A stretch of DNA of 64,000 nt, from positions 567,346 to 631,345 of the forward strand of contig NZ_CP102734.1 of assembly GCF_024722375.1 (NCBI RefSeq). The letters are read 5' to 3'. A model generated the notes under the pieces. The model was not told the origin of the DNA and made no database searches. It was given only the letters and a program-made list of their open reading frames with translations. Shown in pieces: positions 9,339 to 21,719 of this stretch. This DNA is from Mycoplasma iguanae. Lineage in GTDB: Bacteria > Bacillota_I > Bacilli_A > Mycoplasmatales > Metamycoplasmataceae. The translations under genes and the position numbers were made by a program. How positions within the stretch are numbered: the first letter of the stretch is position 1; each line of letters starts with the position of its first letter.

Positions 9339-12300
9339 TTAATTTGTTGCTGTACTAGGTGGATTTGAAGGGTTAGCTTCACTAGATTCACTTGCATCAC
9401 CTGAATTGCTTGGTGTTACAGGTGCTTCTGGTGTTTGGTCGGGATCAGATTTTTTAAATCCATCTATTTCTAATGTATATTCAAGTGCTTTTGTTTTATT
9501 AGAACTTGAATCAGTGTCTGAACTAGAAGTTTTATAAATTAATACTTTAATGATTAATTTACCTTCTAAATCATTGGCACTATTCTTTTTATTAGTTGTT
9601 GTACTATTTTGGAATTCAATTGTATAACCATCACCAAAACTTAAATCAAATTTTGCTTCAAGTTGTTCTTTTTCTTTACTTAAATCTGAACCTAAAATTG
9701 TTGAAGCTAAAGTAGAATTTTTGTCTGTAAAAGTTGATTTATCTGAAACTTTCGGTGTAATTTTAGCAACATTAAATTTTGCATTTGATTCTAATAAATT
9801 AGTTTTTCCACCGCTTAAATTATAAGTTTCAAAATTAGGAATTAATTCTAAATAGTATTCTCCAGTTGTTGCTAGTCCTGTTAATGGAGAAGGAACTTCA
9901 AACAATGTTTGGTCAAATCCTGTAGGAATTTCAAACTCAATTTTATTATTTGTTGAGTAAGCTGTTTCAGTTGAAAGTTTTCAACTTAAAACAAATTTAT
10001 GTCCTGCTAATCTTCCTAAATTAGTTAGATAAATTTTTGCTTGTGATTGAGTAGCATTTGAAACTACTAATGGTTGAACATCTTTTGTTAGTGTAGTTGC
10101 TCTTAAAGTTTCTGTTAATAAGTTAGTTGGATCTACATTTGTGCCGTTATAACTGTAAACTTCAAATACATAGTCATTACCAGCTTCAAGCGTTGTTAAA
10201 TCTACTGGGAATAAAGTTGTATTAGTAAATTCTGATTTTTCTTGAATGGTTACCTCTACATCTTTGTATTTAGTTGTATCGCTTTTATTTGATGTGTAAT
10301 CACTAGCTTTTCAATATCTTACAACTAATTTTTGACCTTCATATGTTGTAGCATTTGAAAGTAGTAATCTTGTTGTTGTAGTTGCTAATTCTGAAGCTTC
10401 TAATTTTAAAACATCTCTAGTTTTGAATGTAGCGTCAGTAGTTAGTAGTTTTGAATCTAGTCCTTCAACAAATAATTGATAAATATATTCTGTATTTGGT
10501 TGAAGATTTTTTAAAGTAAATTTATGTTCTGTACTCTCTGAAAGAGTAGTATCACCATTAGCTGGAGTTAATTCAGTAATTTCAGAACTGATAACTCTTG
10601 AATCTTTTCAAGCATTTTCATTGCTTGCATCTGATTTAGGTAAAGCTTTTAGAACAAGTTTTTGCCCTTTAAATTTATCATTAATTCCTTTGAAATAAAT
10701 TTCTGCTTGTTTTGGTAAAACAAATGTTTTTTCTGCAACAACTTTAACATCATCTGTTGTGTGGAATTTAGGTCTTTGATTTTTATTTTTCAATAATTTA
10801 GTTAAAGGAACATTTTCGGTGTCATTGCCCACTTTAACATAAAATTCGTATGAATATTCTTTATTTTTTAATAAATCAGTTAAAACAACATTTAATTCAC
10901 TTTTGGCAACGACTGTTTCCAGTGATTTTTCAACAACAACTGTTTTGCTTAAACTTGCATCTCAGTATTCTGTACGATATTTGACAATTAATGTTTCATC
11001 AATTAATTCTCTTAATTGTGTTAATTCAAGTAAAACACTCGTATTAGATACTTTAGCAACTTTCACTGCTGGTAAATTAGTTTGATTTAATAAAGTGAAT
11101 TTTCTTTTATCTGTAGCTTTATCAGTTGTAATCACTCCACCTGTAGTTGTACCATCAGTTACAGTTGTAGTTTGTGGAAATACTTGGAAATATAATTCAT
11201 CTTGTGGATTATCTAAAGTTAAATCATATAATAAAACTTTTTGTTCATTTAATCCTGTGTTAGCAGTGAATTTTAATTCAGATCCTACTTTTGAATTATC
11301 TGAAAATTTAAAAGCAATAACTTTTAATTCTGTTCCAGCTGTTTCTGTTAGTGTATCTAAGTGGGTGAAAGTAATTTCTACAGCAGATGCATAAGTTTTA
11401 GTTTGTTTTACTTTTAATTGGTTTTGAGTTTTAAAGGTTTTTAATTCTGATACAGAAATATCACCATTAAATAATCTATAAGCATAATTTTTTTCTGGGC
11501 TTAATCCAGTTAATACAGAAACAGTTGTATCTGTTCCATTTTTAGGAATAGTTACACTTACTGTACCAGTTGGTGTTTGACTTCTCAATGAATTTGCTAA
11601 TTGATTTGTAACTTCAGAATTATCAACTGCTCAATATTTTAATACTAATGTTTGATCTTTAAATGCTGCAAAATCTGAGTATTTAATTCTAGCAGTAGTT
11701 TGTTTTACTTGGTCAGACTGAAGTGAAATATTTTTCTTAGTTGTAGCACTAATTGAACTATCCATCAATAAAACTTCAGGTGCATTATTTCAAACTATGT
11801 TAAATTCGTATTCTGTTTCTGGATTTAATCCTGGGTCAGTATTTAAAACAACTTGATTAATTGTATCAACGTTTATAGCTTTAAGATCAAATTTAGATCA
11901 TTGTCCATCATTTGCTGTTGTTTTAGGTCTATAAACAACTGAACCTGATTTACCTTTTAAAGGAGCGAGATTTTTTAGTTTAAATAATACAGAAGTAGGA
12001 TTTATTTTATCATAAGGAATTTCACCTTCGATTGAAGCTGTTGCAGTTTTTATATCTTTTTTCAATAATTCATGTGTTGTTGGAGTTGAATCCGCAGTTT
12101 GATTTGGAACAGATATGTTTAATTTAAACTCGTAATCTTTTCCTTCTTGAAGTTCTTGATTAAATTGAATAACTTCATTTCCACTTGCATTTGGTGTAAA
12201 TTTAACTGTTTTTTTAAATACTGAATCAGAGATGTTTTTTTCAGTTAAAACAACTTCTAATTCTTTACCAACATATGTTTTAAGATCAGTGAATAAAATA

Positions 12301-14390
12301 ACAACTTTGTTATTTGTAGCAATTGATTCTTCTTTTGGTTGGGTATTTGTTTCAAATGTATAAACTTGTGACACTGGTGCTAAATAGTGTTCACCCATAA
12401 ATACAACTAATTTGTATTTAGTAGCTTCTTTTAAATCACTTAATTTAATGTTAGTTGATGAGGAAGTAATCGGTTCTGTAAGATTAATTGTTGATTTTTT
12501 AACTTCTGAAGAATTTCAATCCACTTCTTCTTCATCACTTGTCACAGCAATATACTTAACATCTAATTTGTTAATTTCTTTTGTAGGTACTGCAGCAGCA
12601 GGTGAATCAGCAGGAGCTGTAGAAGTATCCGCTGCAGCTGTTGAACTACTACTGTCAGCTGAATCAGATGAAGAACTATCTGCAGTTGCTGTAACTGTTG
12701 GGACAGGATCAGTGGGAACTGGATCCGCTGCTGGAGCTGGAGTTTTTTCTGATGCTAAACGTAAATCAAATTGTTCTAATTGATTAACATCTAAAGTTAG
12801 GCTAACTTCTTTTTGACCTGATTTATCAAGAGGAATATCAATTTTTACTCCTGATTCACTAAATCCTGCTAAAGTTGTGAAAGAACCTGAATTTTTCAAT
12901 AAAGTAGTTTTGTTGTCTCCACCAATTAATTGGTAAACATATTCTGTACTTGGTTCTAGATTTAAAAGTTTAGCTTCAACATATTTTTTAGCTTCTGCAC
13001 CAGATGTGGTAGTAGGAACTGTTAGTTCAAATGAAGCTATTCCAGCTGCTGATCAGTCTGAAACATTAGCAGTTTTTTTAGCTACTTTTAATCTTAAAGA
13101 AGATAAAGTTGCTGGATAGTTTGTGCTATGTAGATCATTCTTAAAACTATCAATATTATTAATTTTTAATAAAGCAGCACGAGCTTCTAAACTCGGGTTT
13201 GCTTTACTGTCTTCAACTTCATTTATCACAGGGTTGTTGTGTGTATTAAAATATTTATCTTGATCAGGTTTATTTTTTTGAGTTGAATCTGCAAATATTG
13301 GTTCATTATATGTTGAATCATTTTCAGCATAAACATTATATTTATAGATTTTATCAGGAGTTAAATCAGTAATATTTAGTAATAAGGCATCATTTCCATT
13401 TTGTGGTGTTAATGTAATTTTTCTGGCTGTTGAAGGAACAAATAAATCATCTTTATTCTTTACTTCAGAAATTAATAGATTTAATTTTGTACCTTTGTAA
13501 CGAGATAGTCCTTGAATTCTCATTGAAGCTGTATTAATGTAACCATAAACTTGGTCAATTTGTAATCCAGCAACTGCGGTTTTAGCTTTTGGTAAAACAC
13601 CTGTAATGTCAAATAAAGGTAATAAACCTTCAGCATCAAATAACATGAATGTATATTCAACATCATCATCTAATCCTGCTGGATTAAATGTAAAAGTTAG
13701 AGAACTATCACTATTTGATTCAGGAAAAGCAGGGATATTAAATGGTTGTAGTAAATTTGTATTTTTAAATGATTCAGTTGCTGTACTTACTTGAAATTTT
13801 GAAGTAGGAATAGCTTTTAAAATTAAAGTACGATTTTGATATGAAGCTAATCCTGAAACTGTTATAGCAAATGAACGAAATTGAGTTTCAGCTTTTATTT
13901 CTGGTCTAAATTTAGTCACAAATGAATTTACTAGTTTAGTTGCATCACCAACAACTACATCATATTCATATTTGTAATTTGAACTTAATTTATCTAAAAA
14001 GAATGTAACAATTTTTGCTTGTGGACTTTTTGTTATGAATTGACTTTTAATACTTATAGCATTATTTTTATTTAAGTCGTCTTGATTTGCAACACGACGA
14101 TATCTTACAGAAATCATTTGTCCTGTTAGATCAGCTGGAACATTAAAACTTAATTTAGCACGATCAGTACTAATTAATGAATATTTTTCATCTAAGTTAA
14201 TTTCAAATACTTGTTTCTTAGCACTAGTCATTTTGTCAGCTAAGGCTTTATTTTTAGCATCTTGTATAGCTTTATTGTTTTGATTATTAATAACAGCACC
14301 AGCAATAATTGAAGCGATTGCACCGGTTCCTAAAATTGAAATAGCGACCATTGAACCTAAAAGAATTTTCTTTTCATTTGATGAGCTCAT
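9339..14390 (-). CDS. Giant fibronectin-III-like repeat surface protein (1683 aa)
   Basis: One uninterrupted frame of 1684 codons with UGA as Trp; under the standard code it would be broken into many pieces. N-terminus has a signal anchor (KKILLGSMVAISILGTGAIA, no lipobox). I count about 13 repeats of roughly 110-130 aa; each has a strand pattern near '..L..Y.GQ.L.L.YR' and the turn 'L.P.TEY.Y.L', for example LTPDKIYKYNVYAE, LEPSTEYVYQLIGG, LNPETEYEFNIVWN, LSPEKNYAYRLFNG, LQPNTEYIYQLFVE. A Ser/Ala/Pro/Thr-rich stretch (12570-12740) forms a flexible hinge. The C-terminal unit (GFKKSDPDQTPEAPVTPSN) is acidic and proline-rich. Same repeat order as the 1562-aa protein downstream in this list, so they are duplicates. 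Site AAGGAGAATTC before ATG; 60 bp after the 249-aa gene, so same operon. Confidence 0.9.
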
Positions 14391-14450
14391 GAATTCTCCT
14401 TATTTAATATTTTTTTAAATTATGTTTATTTCGGTTTTTCAATTTTAGTT

Positions 14451-15200
14451 TTATGTATTAGCGTTTGCTGTTTTAAATGATCCTGAAGCAACTGGTGTTT
14501 TTTCTTCACTTTTTACTAATTCTCATTGGTATTCGCTGTTTGGTACTAATGATTCTACTTTGATGCTAAACGATGGATCATCTAAACTAATATCGAATGG
14601 TCCACCAGGAGCTATGATAAAGTCTGATCCTACTGAAGATGCTAATTTATAAGTAAATTGTAATTTTGCTTCTTTTACACCGGCATAAGCTACTAAATTT
14701 GTAACTTTTACTGCTGCTGTTCTACCTGTTGGTGTAATTTCAACAATTGGTGTTGCTGATTGGTATCCTATTAATGATTCAAAAATGATTGTATCAGCAG
14801 TTGATGATTGAGCTAATTTAATCGAAGTTATAGCGGTAGTGTCAAAATTTGGAATTGAAGCTTTTGCAGCTGGTGATTGTGATGTAAATGATATTGTTTT
14901 ATATTCTGGTTCTGCCTGAGTTTTGTAAGATAAGGTGTAATTTATATTATTAGGAATCCCTGTAAAATAAATTTCTAAAGATTTATCATCTTTTAATTCT
15001 AATTTTTCAATGAATTCTTTGGCGTTTGCTGTTAATGGTGTAAGTTGTTCAATAGTTTGCTTGTAAGTTTGGGGATCTTCCTTGTTCACTATTTGGTTTT
15101 GATAAGAACTAATAGCTATACTGGTCACAATAATTCCAGTCCCAAGCGCTATTGTAGAAACTCCGGCTACTGTAAATAGAAATTTAGACTTTTTTGTCAT
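14451..15200 (-). CDS. Small membrane-anchored partner of giant surface protein (249 aa)
   Basis: First gene of a pair with the 1683-aa protein. Signal anchor at residues 5-31 (KSKFLFTVAGVSTIALGTGI), no lipobox. Then an alpha/beta linker and two beta-rich units with the same turn as the giants (PNNINYTLSYK; VTNLVAYAGVKEAKLQFTY; LVPNSEYQWELV). Ends with a UGA Trp-containing tail (GSFKTANANT). Strong site AAGGAG 5 nt before the ATG. Equivalent in position and anatomy to the 269-aa gene before the 1562-aa protein. Role unknown; it may seed or chaperone the giant partner at the membrane, or be a short member of the same coat (inference). Confidence 0.85.
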
Positions 15201-15328
15201 ATTCTCTCCTTGAAATATTTCACTAAAAAATAAGTTTATTAGCTTTTTTTACATTCTTTTTTGTTGAATTTTTTGGCTTTAACTTACTATTTTTCAGGAA
15301 AATAATAAGTGTTTAGACACTTTTAAAA

Positions 15329-15334
15329 ATTATA
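15329..15334 (-). promoter_or_regulatory. Extended -10 promoter of 249/1683-aa operon
   Basis: TTTTGCTATAAT: a TGC-TATAAT extended -10 on the minus strand. The same TTTGCTATAAT string precedes hrcA (28002-28010) and the 190-aa tail-anchored gene (21855-21863). A perfect 5-bp hairpin (CATCT/AGATG at 15364-15379) sits just upstream. Confidence 0.55.
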
Positions 15335-15407
15335 GCAAAAAACATTAATTTCATTAGTCTTTTCATCTCGTACTAGATGTTTTTTGCTTTTCGATAATAA
15401 TAAAACA

Positions 15408-15426
15408 AAAGCACAGCTAGTGCTTT
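15408..15426 (-). terminator. Terminator of 1562-aa surface protein gene
   Basis: AAAGCAC / GTGCTTT stem with AGCTA loop, followed on the minus strand by TGTTTTATT. The stop codon is at 15436. Confidence 0.75.
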
Positions 15427-15435
15427 GTTTATATT

Positions 15436-18400
15436 TTATCTAAGTACTAAAGCACTTGAAGTACTTGGTTGCGCAGCGGGTTCTTCTTTTTTGAAGCCAG
15501 TAACAGAAAATTTCACCATAAATTCTTTACTATCTTTTGTAAATTTGTAATTTAATACAATACTTCCTTCGACATCATTAGCAGCTGAGGCACTTTCTAA
15601 ACTAACTGTGTAATTAGCTAATGTAGGGACTTCTAAAAATCCTTCAAGTTCTGATTTTTTCTCTGTAGAAACATAATCAGAAGCTTTTTTATCTTTTACT
15701 TCATTTACTTTATCAGATTTTAAAGCAGCAGGTTTTAACATACTTTCACTTGCTTTAAATTTAACTGGACTAGTTCCTAATAAATTAATTGGTTTGTTTG
15801 CATTAACTGATGCTTTTGATTCTAATGAAACTGTTCATTCAGAACTATCAGTATTAGTAACTGATCATTGAGGGCTAAATTCGTATTCTGTATCAGTTTC
15901 TGGAAGTGTGAATTCGTATTCATTAGTTTCTGTTGCTTTAGTTAGTTTTAATACTAAAGGACGTCCTGCTAAAGATTTCACTGTAGCATCATTTAAATTT
16001 CACATAAAGTATTGCTTATTATCTTTTGTATAGATCATAGGTTGTGAAACTGTTTGTAATGTTTTAACTGTTAAATCATTTGCTAATAAATTAGCTGATA
16101 ATTGTTCTGCTGTTGAACCAGTAGCAGCTTTTTGAACTAATTTAATATTGAATTTATATTCTTTATTAGCTTCTAGACCTTCGACAATTATAGGTAATAA
16201 CATTTCTGATGTAAATGAATTGTCAGTAATATCTAATGTAATTGTTTTTTTTGTACTATCAGCAGTGTTTGTATATTCTACTTTTAAAGTTTGATTATTA
16301 TAAGTTGCAAAATTAGATAATAGTAATTTAACTGCAATAGTTTCAACAGCTTCATTTTTTAAAATTAAAGTATCTTTAGTTTTAATTTCACCATTTTCTT
16401 TTAATAAAGGAGTATTTAATCCTTCGACAAAGAATTGGTAAATGTATTCTGAATTAACATTTAAGGCATAAATATCAAATATTTTTGTTGCATTTTTGTC
16501 GGCTACATTAATTTGTTCTAATGCAGTAGCAGTAATTCCTGTTGCAGCTGATCAATTAACTGTAGCTGAACCAGTTGGTTTTGGAGCAAATCTTAATTGG
16601 ATTTTTTTGTCTTTATAATCAACTAAATTAGAAATAGTAATTGTAGCTGTTTTATTTGTGCTATAAGCTGTTTCCACTTTTGGATGTAATGAAGTTTTAA
16701 ACATGTTTTGAGAAACATTAACATTTTCTTTGTCACCTTCTTTTGTATCAGCAGGTTCACTTACAAGAACTTTTGTACTATCTCCTGAGATGTCTGCTCA
16801 AACATCGTAGAATCATTCTTGGAATTCTTTTAAGTTTTTATCTTGAGTATCTAAATCTTGAATCACAAAATAAATTGCCTTTTCATCACCGCTAAGTGTA
16901 GTAACTTTAATTGTATCTAAGTCTTTTGGTACATCAATTGTGTGTTCACGAACTTCATTTCAGTATCTTGGACGATATTTAAAGACTAATTTTTGTCCGG
17001 CATATTGCTCTAATTGTGAAATTTTAATTCTTGCAGATGAAGGTGAAATTGCAGTAACTTCTACTTTAACTTTTTTATCTGTTTCTAATGTTTTAAATGT
17101 TCTTTTTAATAAAGGTGCAGTTGGTTCAATTGCAGTAGTAATTAATGCATTTGCATAAGTTTGATCACTTTGTTTAAATACCTGCACAATGTAATCTGTA
17201 TTGGCAGTTAACCCTTGAACTAAAATACTTTTTGAAGATACATCATTGTCAAAGTTAACTGTAATAATATCACTTTGAGTTCCTCAACTTGGATCTGATG
17301 CTTGACCTGCTGTTTTTTTAGCAACAACAAGTTTTAGTTTATTTGAACCTTCACCCTTGATGGTGTTTAAGTCATTTAAAGTAATATAAGCATCTGTAAT
17401 ATAACTTGTTACACTAGCAACATTTACTTGTTTTTCTGTTGTAGTGGTTTTTAGTTCAGAAACAGCTATACCATTATTGAATAATTGATAAGCAATAACT
17501 GTATTAGGATTTAAAAATGAAACAGTAGTAGGTTGAGCTTTTCCTTCATTATCAACGACAACAGTTGATTGTTTAGCGCTTGCGCTTAAATCATCTCATG
17601 TTTTACTTGTTGGGGTAGGTTTATCTTCTGAAGGAATAAATTCAACATATTTCAAAATTAAATTAGCTGATTTATAATCTTCTAATTTTTCATAACTTGC
17701 TTTAATACTTGTTTGAGTAATATCTGAGATAGTAACAGTCACAGTATCTTTTGTTTTTGCACTTACTCATTCTGAAAATAAGTAAAGGTCTGTAGCGTCC
17801 ACTGATTTAGTTGCTTTTAAAACAAAGTTAAATTCATAATCAGTTAAAGGTGCTAAGTCATTTAAGAATTTTTCACTACTATCTGCAGTAAATTTAATAT
17901 CTTCACCAAAAATAATGTCATTACTATCTTTTACCCGGTAAACAATTGTTAAATCTTTATTTTTTAAGCTACCTAAATTTTCAAATTTATATTTAAATGA
18001 TGTTGGATAAGATTCTATAACTTTAGCTTTTTGTGGCGCAGTAATACTTGAAGTTGAGATACTATCTTTTTTAGCAATTTGAGTATATGTACTTGATGTA
18101 GAATCTAAAATTTCAATTTCATAAGAGTAAGTTGAATTTGTTTCTAAACCTGTAACATTGGCAAAAATAATTCCATTTTCCGCAACAGTTCCAGTTTTTT
18201 CTAAACTCGGTACTTCTGTAGAATCTTTTTTGAATTTAATTTTGTATGTATTTCCTACATATGATTTTAGTGCATTTGTATATAAAATCATTCTTGTAGG
18301 TTCTATAACTTCTGCTTCAGCTGTAACTGTTTCTCTTGTTAAGAAAGAAGCGGGTTGATCTAAAATTGAAGAATATAGATAAGGAGCTACAAATAAATCA

Positions 18401-20124
18401 TATTCATATTCAGAATCACTAGTTAGACTTGATAATTTGAAATCTTCTAAAGAATAAACATGTCCAGTTTTTGTAATTTTACTTTTAATTTTTGTGGCTG
18501 TATCTCAAGAATCATCAGTTTTTTTCTTATATCTTAATTCAATTTCATTAATTCCATTTTCTGTATAGAATTGAGCTAATAAATCACTTATTTCTAGACC
18601 TGAAAAACTTAAAGTTGTTGAAGTTTTACCAGTATCTCCAATTGGGGCTTTCTGAGTAGCAGCTGAAATAGTTTTTTTAGTTGTAAATTCATTATTGCTT
18701 TCCAATAATGCTTCTGTCGCTGTATCTCCAGCGAATAATTGAAATACATAAACTTTATCTGCTTCTAAACCTGATTTAATTTCAGCAGAAGCAAAATTTT
18801 CTCCTATAGCTCTAGATAAACTAACTTCTTTAATTAATTCACTTGAACTATCTCAATCTAATAAAGCAGCATTATTAGTAGGTTTTAGTTGATATTTTAA
18901 TTTTAATGCTGAAATATCTAATTCTTGAATATTTTCAATTTTAATATTAGCAGCACGAACTTCTGTATATGGATTTTTAATTCCGTTTATCACTTCACTT
19001 ACTTTAGGTTGAGCTAAAGTTCTAAAAGCAATAGCATTTGTTAGAAATGGATCATTATTTTTTGTATCTCTTGAGTCAAATACTTGTAATTTATATACAC
19101 TCTCAGCAGTTAAATCTGATAATGAAACTGTAACACTAGTTTCTTTATCTTCAGCAAATGTTGGAACTGAAACTTCTACAAATTTAACTTGATCATCAAC
19201 TGGTAAAAAACTTGACTCAGTTGAATCAACTTTTTTATAAGCTAATTTTAGTTTTTGATTTTCATAAGGTTTTAAGTTAGCTAATTTTAAAGTAGCTGTT
19301 TTTAATGATGGATTAAGATTTTGGATTTCTACACGGTTTAATGATGTAGTAAATGTTGCTATTTCAGTTAAAACTTCTACTAAAGCACGATCTGAAAACA
19401 ACATTATTACATATTCAGTTTCATCTTTTAAAGTATTAAATCCAGCAGGTTTAAATCAAACATTTTTACTTGTTTCTTTGTCTCTAACATTAACTTCTTG
19501 TATTAATAAAGATTCTTGAAATGCAGCTTTTCCTTTTGTGTCATACAGTGATTTAGGAACTGCTTTTAATGTTAAACTTTCTCCTTGATATGAAGCTAAA
19601 TTATTAATTACTAAATCAGCTGCACGGAAAGCTCCATTTGCTACTATAGTAGGATTTTGTTGTGTAATAAATTTTGAAAAGAAAAGTAAAGTACCACTTT
19701 CATCTTCTAGACGGTATTGGTATTCTGATCCAACATTTAAATCATCTAATAAAAAGACAACATCAACTGCAGTTTCAGAAGCAGTTGTTGCTAAAACAGC
19801 AACTTTTAACTTATCATCTTCAATTCCATTTCTTTTGTAATACAGTTTTAATAATTTTCCAGTTTGTTCTTTTGGTAGATTGAAAACTAATTTAGCAACT
19901 TTTGGTGAAAATACAGATAGTCTTGAATCAAATGTAATTTTAGAAGCTGCAGTAACTTTTTGAAATTCAGTTAAGTCATTAGATTCTAATAATCCTTGTT
20001 TTTTAGCATTTTCTTGTTTTTCTAAAGATTTATTTCTAATTGAATTTGCAGCAATGATTGAAGCAATTGCAGCAACTCCTAGAATAGAAACACCAGCAAC
20101 TCCAACTAGTAATTTTTTATTCAT
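15436..20124 (-). CDS. Giant fibronectin-III-like repeat surface protein (1562 aa)
   Basis: Paralogue of the 1683-aa protein. Signal anchor MNKKLLVGVAGVSILGVAA, no lipobox. About 13 repeats with turns such as LNVGSEYQYRLED, LTAESVYKLQVFDS, LEADKVYVFQLFAG, LNPNTVIAYQLFNN, LNVNSEYIYQFFVE, LEANKEYKFNIKL. Repeat order is collinear with the paralogue: AYQLFNNGIAVSELKT here matches AYRLFNGDISVSELKT there, and YIYQFFVEGL matches YIYQLFVEGL, so the whole gene was duplicated rather than the repeats shuffled. It lacks the Ser/Ala/Pro hinge and ends in a short GFKKEEPAAQPSTSS tail. Site AAGGAGAAAAT; 47 bp after the 269-aa gene. Extracellular adhesin/coat role is inference. Confidence 0.9.
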
Positions 20125-20171
20125 ATTTTCTCCTTATATTTAATTGAATCTATAAAAATATCTTTTATTAG

Positions 20172-20981
20172 TTATTGTTTAGGTAAAGGAAGTGTTGTAA
20201 ATTCACCTTCCGTTACTGGGTTTCCATCTGATGACAAGATAAATGTATATGTGGTATTAGGTGCTAAATCTTTTAACTCAATTTCTAATGATCTTTGACT
20301 GATTTCTAAATTATTATTAATCGACTGACTTCTTAAACTAGCTGCTTCTGTAGTACCTTTTATTCTGTACTGTAATTGGAATCTTGGTTGGAAGTATCCA
20401 GCATAAGTGTCTAAACCTAAAATGCTTAATGTAACTGCTGTAGGTTCAAATTTAGATGTATTTTTATCTAAACGTGGTGTGGTTGGAAAATGTTGATTAG
20501 GTGCTTTAATTAATAATTCTCGATTTCCGTCAGGTCTAATTCCATAAAAGACTAATTCAAACGTTAAATCACCTTTTGTATCTACTTCTGAAAACTTAAC
20601 TGTTGCACTTCCATCTCTTAATGTTTGTCTAGTACTTGTTTTAGATACTTGTGTTGTACCTGAGTATTGCAATGTTGCTTCTACTGATGAATAAATTGAA
20701 GTAATATTAGAAACTCTAACTTCAAGTGAAGTAACACCATCTAATGTGGTAGTTCAGTTTAAAACACCTAAACGTTGGTCTTTTTGTTCATGTTTAGGAA
20801 CATCAGATCCAAAAGGATTTGATGATGTTTTTGCTTCTTCTGCTTTCTTATGAAATTCAGGATTTTTAGCTTCATTAATATTGATATTTTGTTGATGGAT
20901 ATAAACCGATCCCAAAGCAATACCAGTAACTAATAATGCTGTTGCTGAGCCAAAACCTAATCATAGAAATTTTTTGGTCAT
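20172..20981 (-). CDS. Small membrane-anchored partner of giant surface protein (269 aa)
   Basis: First gene of the second small+giant pair. MTKKFLWLGFGSATALLVTG is a signal anchor (UGA Trp at residue 7), no lipobox. A charged spacer (EAKNPEFHKKAEEAKTSSNP) leads to two beta-rich units with turns of the fibronectin-like type (GDLTFELVFYG; LAPNTTYTFILSS). Site AAAGGAG 6 nt before the ATG at 20981, and a TATAAT at 21002-21007 gives a leader of only about 15 nt. Paralogue of the 249-aa protein. Function unknown. Confidence 0.85.
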
Positions 20982-21001
20982 ATTTTCGACTCCTTTGCCG
21001 T

Positions 21002-21007
21002 ATTATA
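21002..21007 (-). promoter_or_regulatory. -10 box of 269/1562-aa operon
   Basis: TATAAT on the minus strand in TTTTATAATACGG, about 20 nt before the start codon with a Shine-Dalgarno in between, so a very short leader. Confidence 0.5.
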
Positions 21008-21080
21008 AAATCTTTAAACTATTTTTATCTAAAGATTGATTGTATATTGTTAAGTGTTCTTTTTAAGATTTTTCATGTTG

Positions 21081-21113
21081 AAAAAACTCAAAAAGAATAA
21101 TCAATATTCTTTT
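21081..21113 (-). terminator. Terminator of 190-aa tail-anchored protein gene
   Basis: AAAAGAATA / TATTCTTTT stem overlapping the stop codon, followed on the minus strand by TTTTTGAGTTTTTT. Confidence 0.6.
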
Positions 21114-21684
21114 AGGTTAAAGATAAGAAAATTGCAAAAATGATTAAAACAATTAAAACAACTAAAAGAAGAAATAATCCGATTCCTCAGTATAGGAAAA
21201 GTTTTTTCTCATTATCATTTTCAAAATAATTTTCTTCTTCTAATGCGATAGTCATTTCTTCAGCTGCAATTACTGGTTTAGTTTTAGTTTCTTTTGTAGA
21301 CTCTGCTATAACATTTTTAGTTGCTGGTTTATTGAAAACATCTGTTTCTTCTAAAAACATATTGTCAGCTTTTTCTAATAATGTTGTGTCAATGTCATCT
21401 GCAGGAACATCTGCTGGTTTATCTTTTGATTCAAATTTAACAATTTGAATATCGTCTGTTTTTTCATATTTAACGTCTTTTAATGTTTTGATTGAACTAA
21501 CAAATTGTCCATTTTGTCTGAATCAAACCATTGCATCAATTCCTAAACTTTTAACATGACTAATAGCTTCTCTTTGAGAATTAAAAGTTAAGAATTTTTT
21601 CTTTTTAGCTTCTTTGAAGTGATATTCTAGTTTATTTGTTTCTTTATTTAGAACTTCTGAACAGTAGAATCTTTTCATTGCCAT
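21112..21684 (-). CDS. Tail-anchored membrane protein of unknown function (190 aa)
   Basis: The N-terminal 65 residues form a small soluble domain (MAMKRFYCSEVLNKETNKLEYH...KKKKFLTFNSQREAISHVKSLGIDAMVWFRQNG) that resembles small DUF2188-type folds by eye only. An acidic, disordered middle (DKPADVPADDIDTTLLEKAD) follows, and a single C-terminal hydrophobic segment (LFLLLVVLIVLIIFAIFLSL) that ends the protein. The domain therefore probably faces the cytoplasm. Very strong site AAGGAGG before ATG at 21684. The 5' UTR is about 165 nt, unusually long for this genome. It stands at the border of the surface-protein locus and may or may not belong to it. Confidence 0.75.
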
Positions 21685-21719
21685 AAAGGCCTCCTTGTGA
21701 AATTTGATTTTGGAATTAT

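Noticed and set aside
12412-12783. Antisense open frames across the surface genes (also 11095-11394, 8182-8724).
   Set aside because: They arise from Ser/Thr/Ala-rich coding on the other strand, have no ribosome sites, and the minus-strand frame is a continuous repeat protein.
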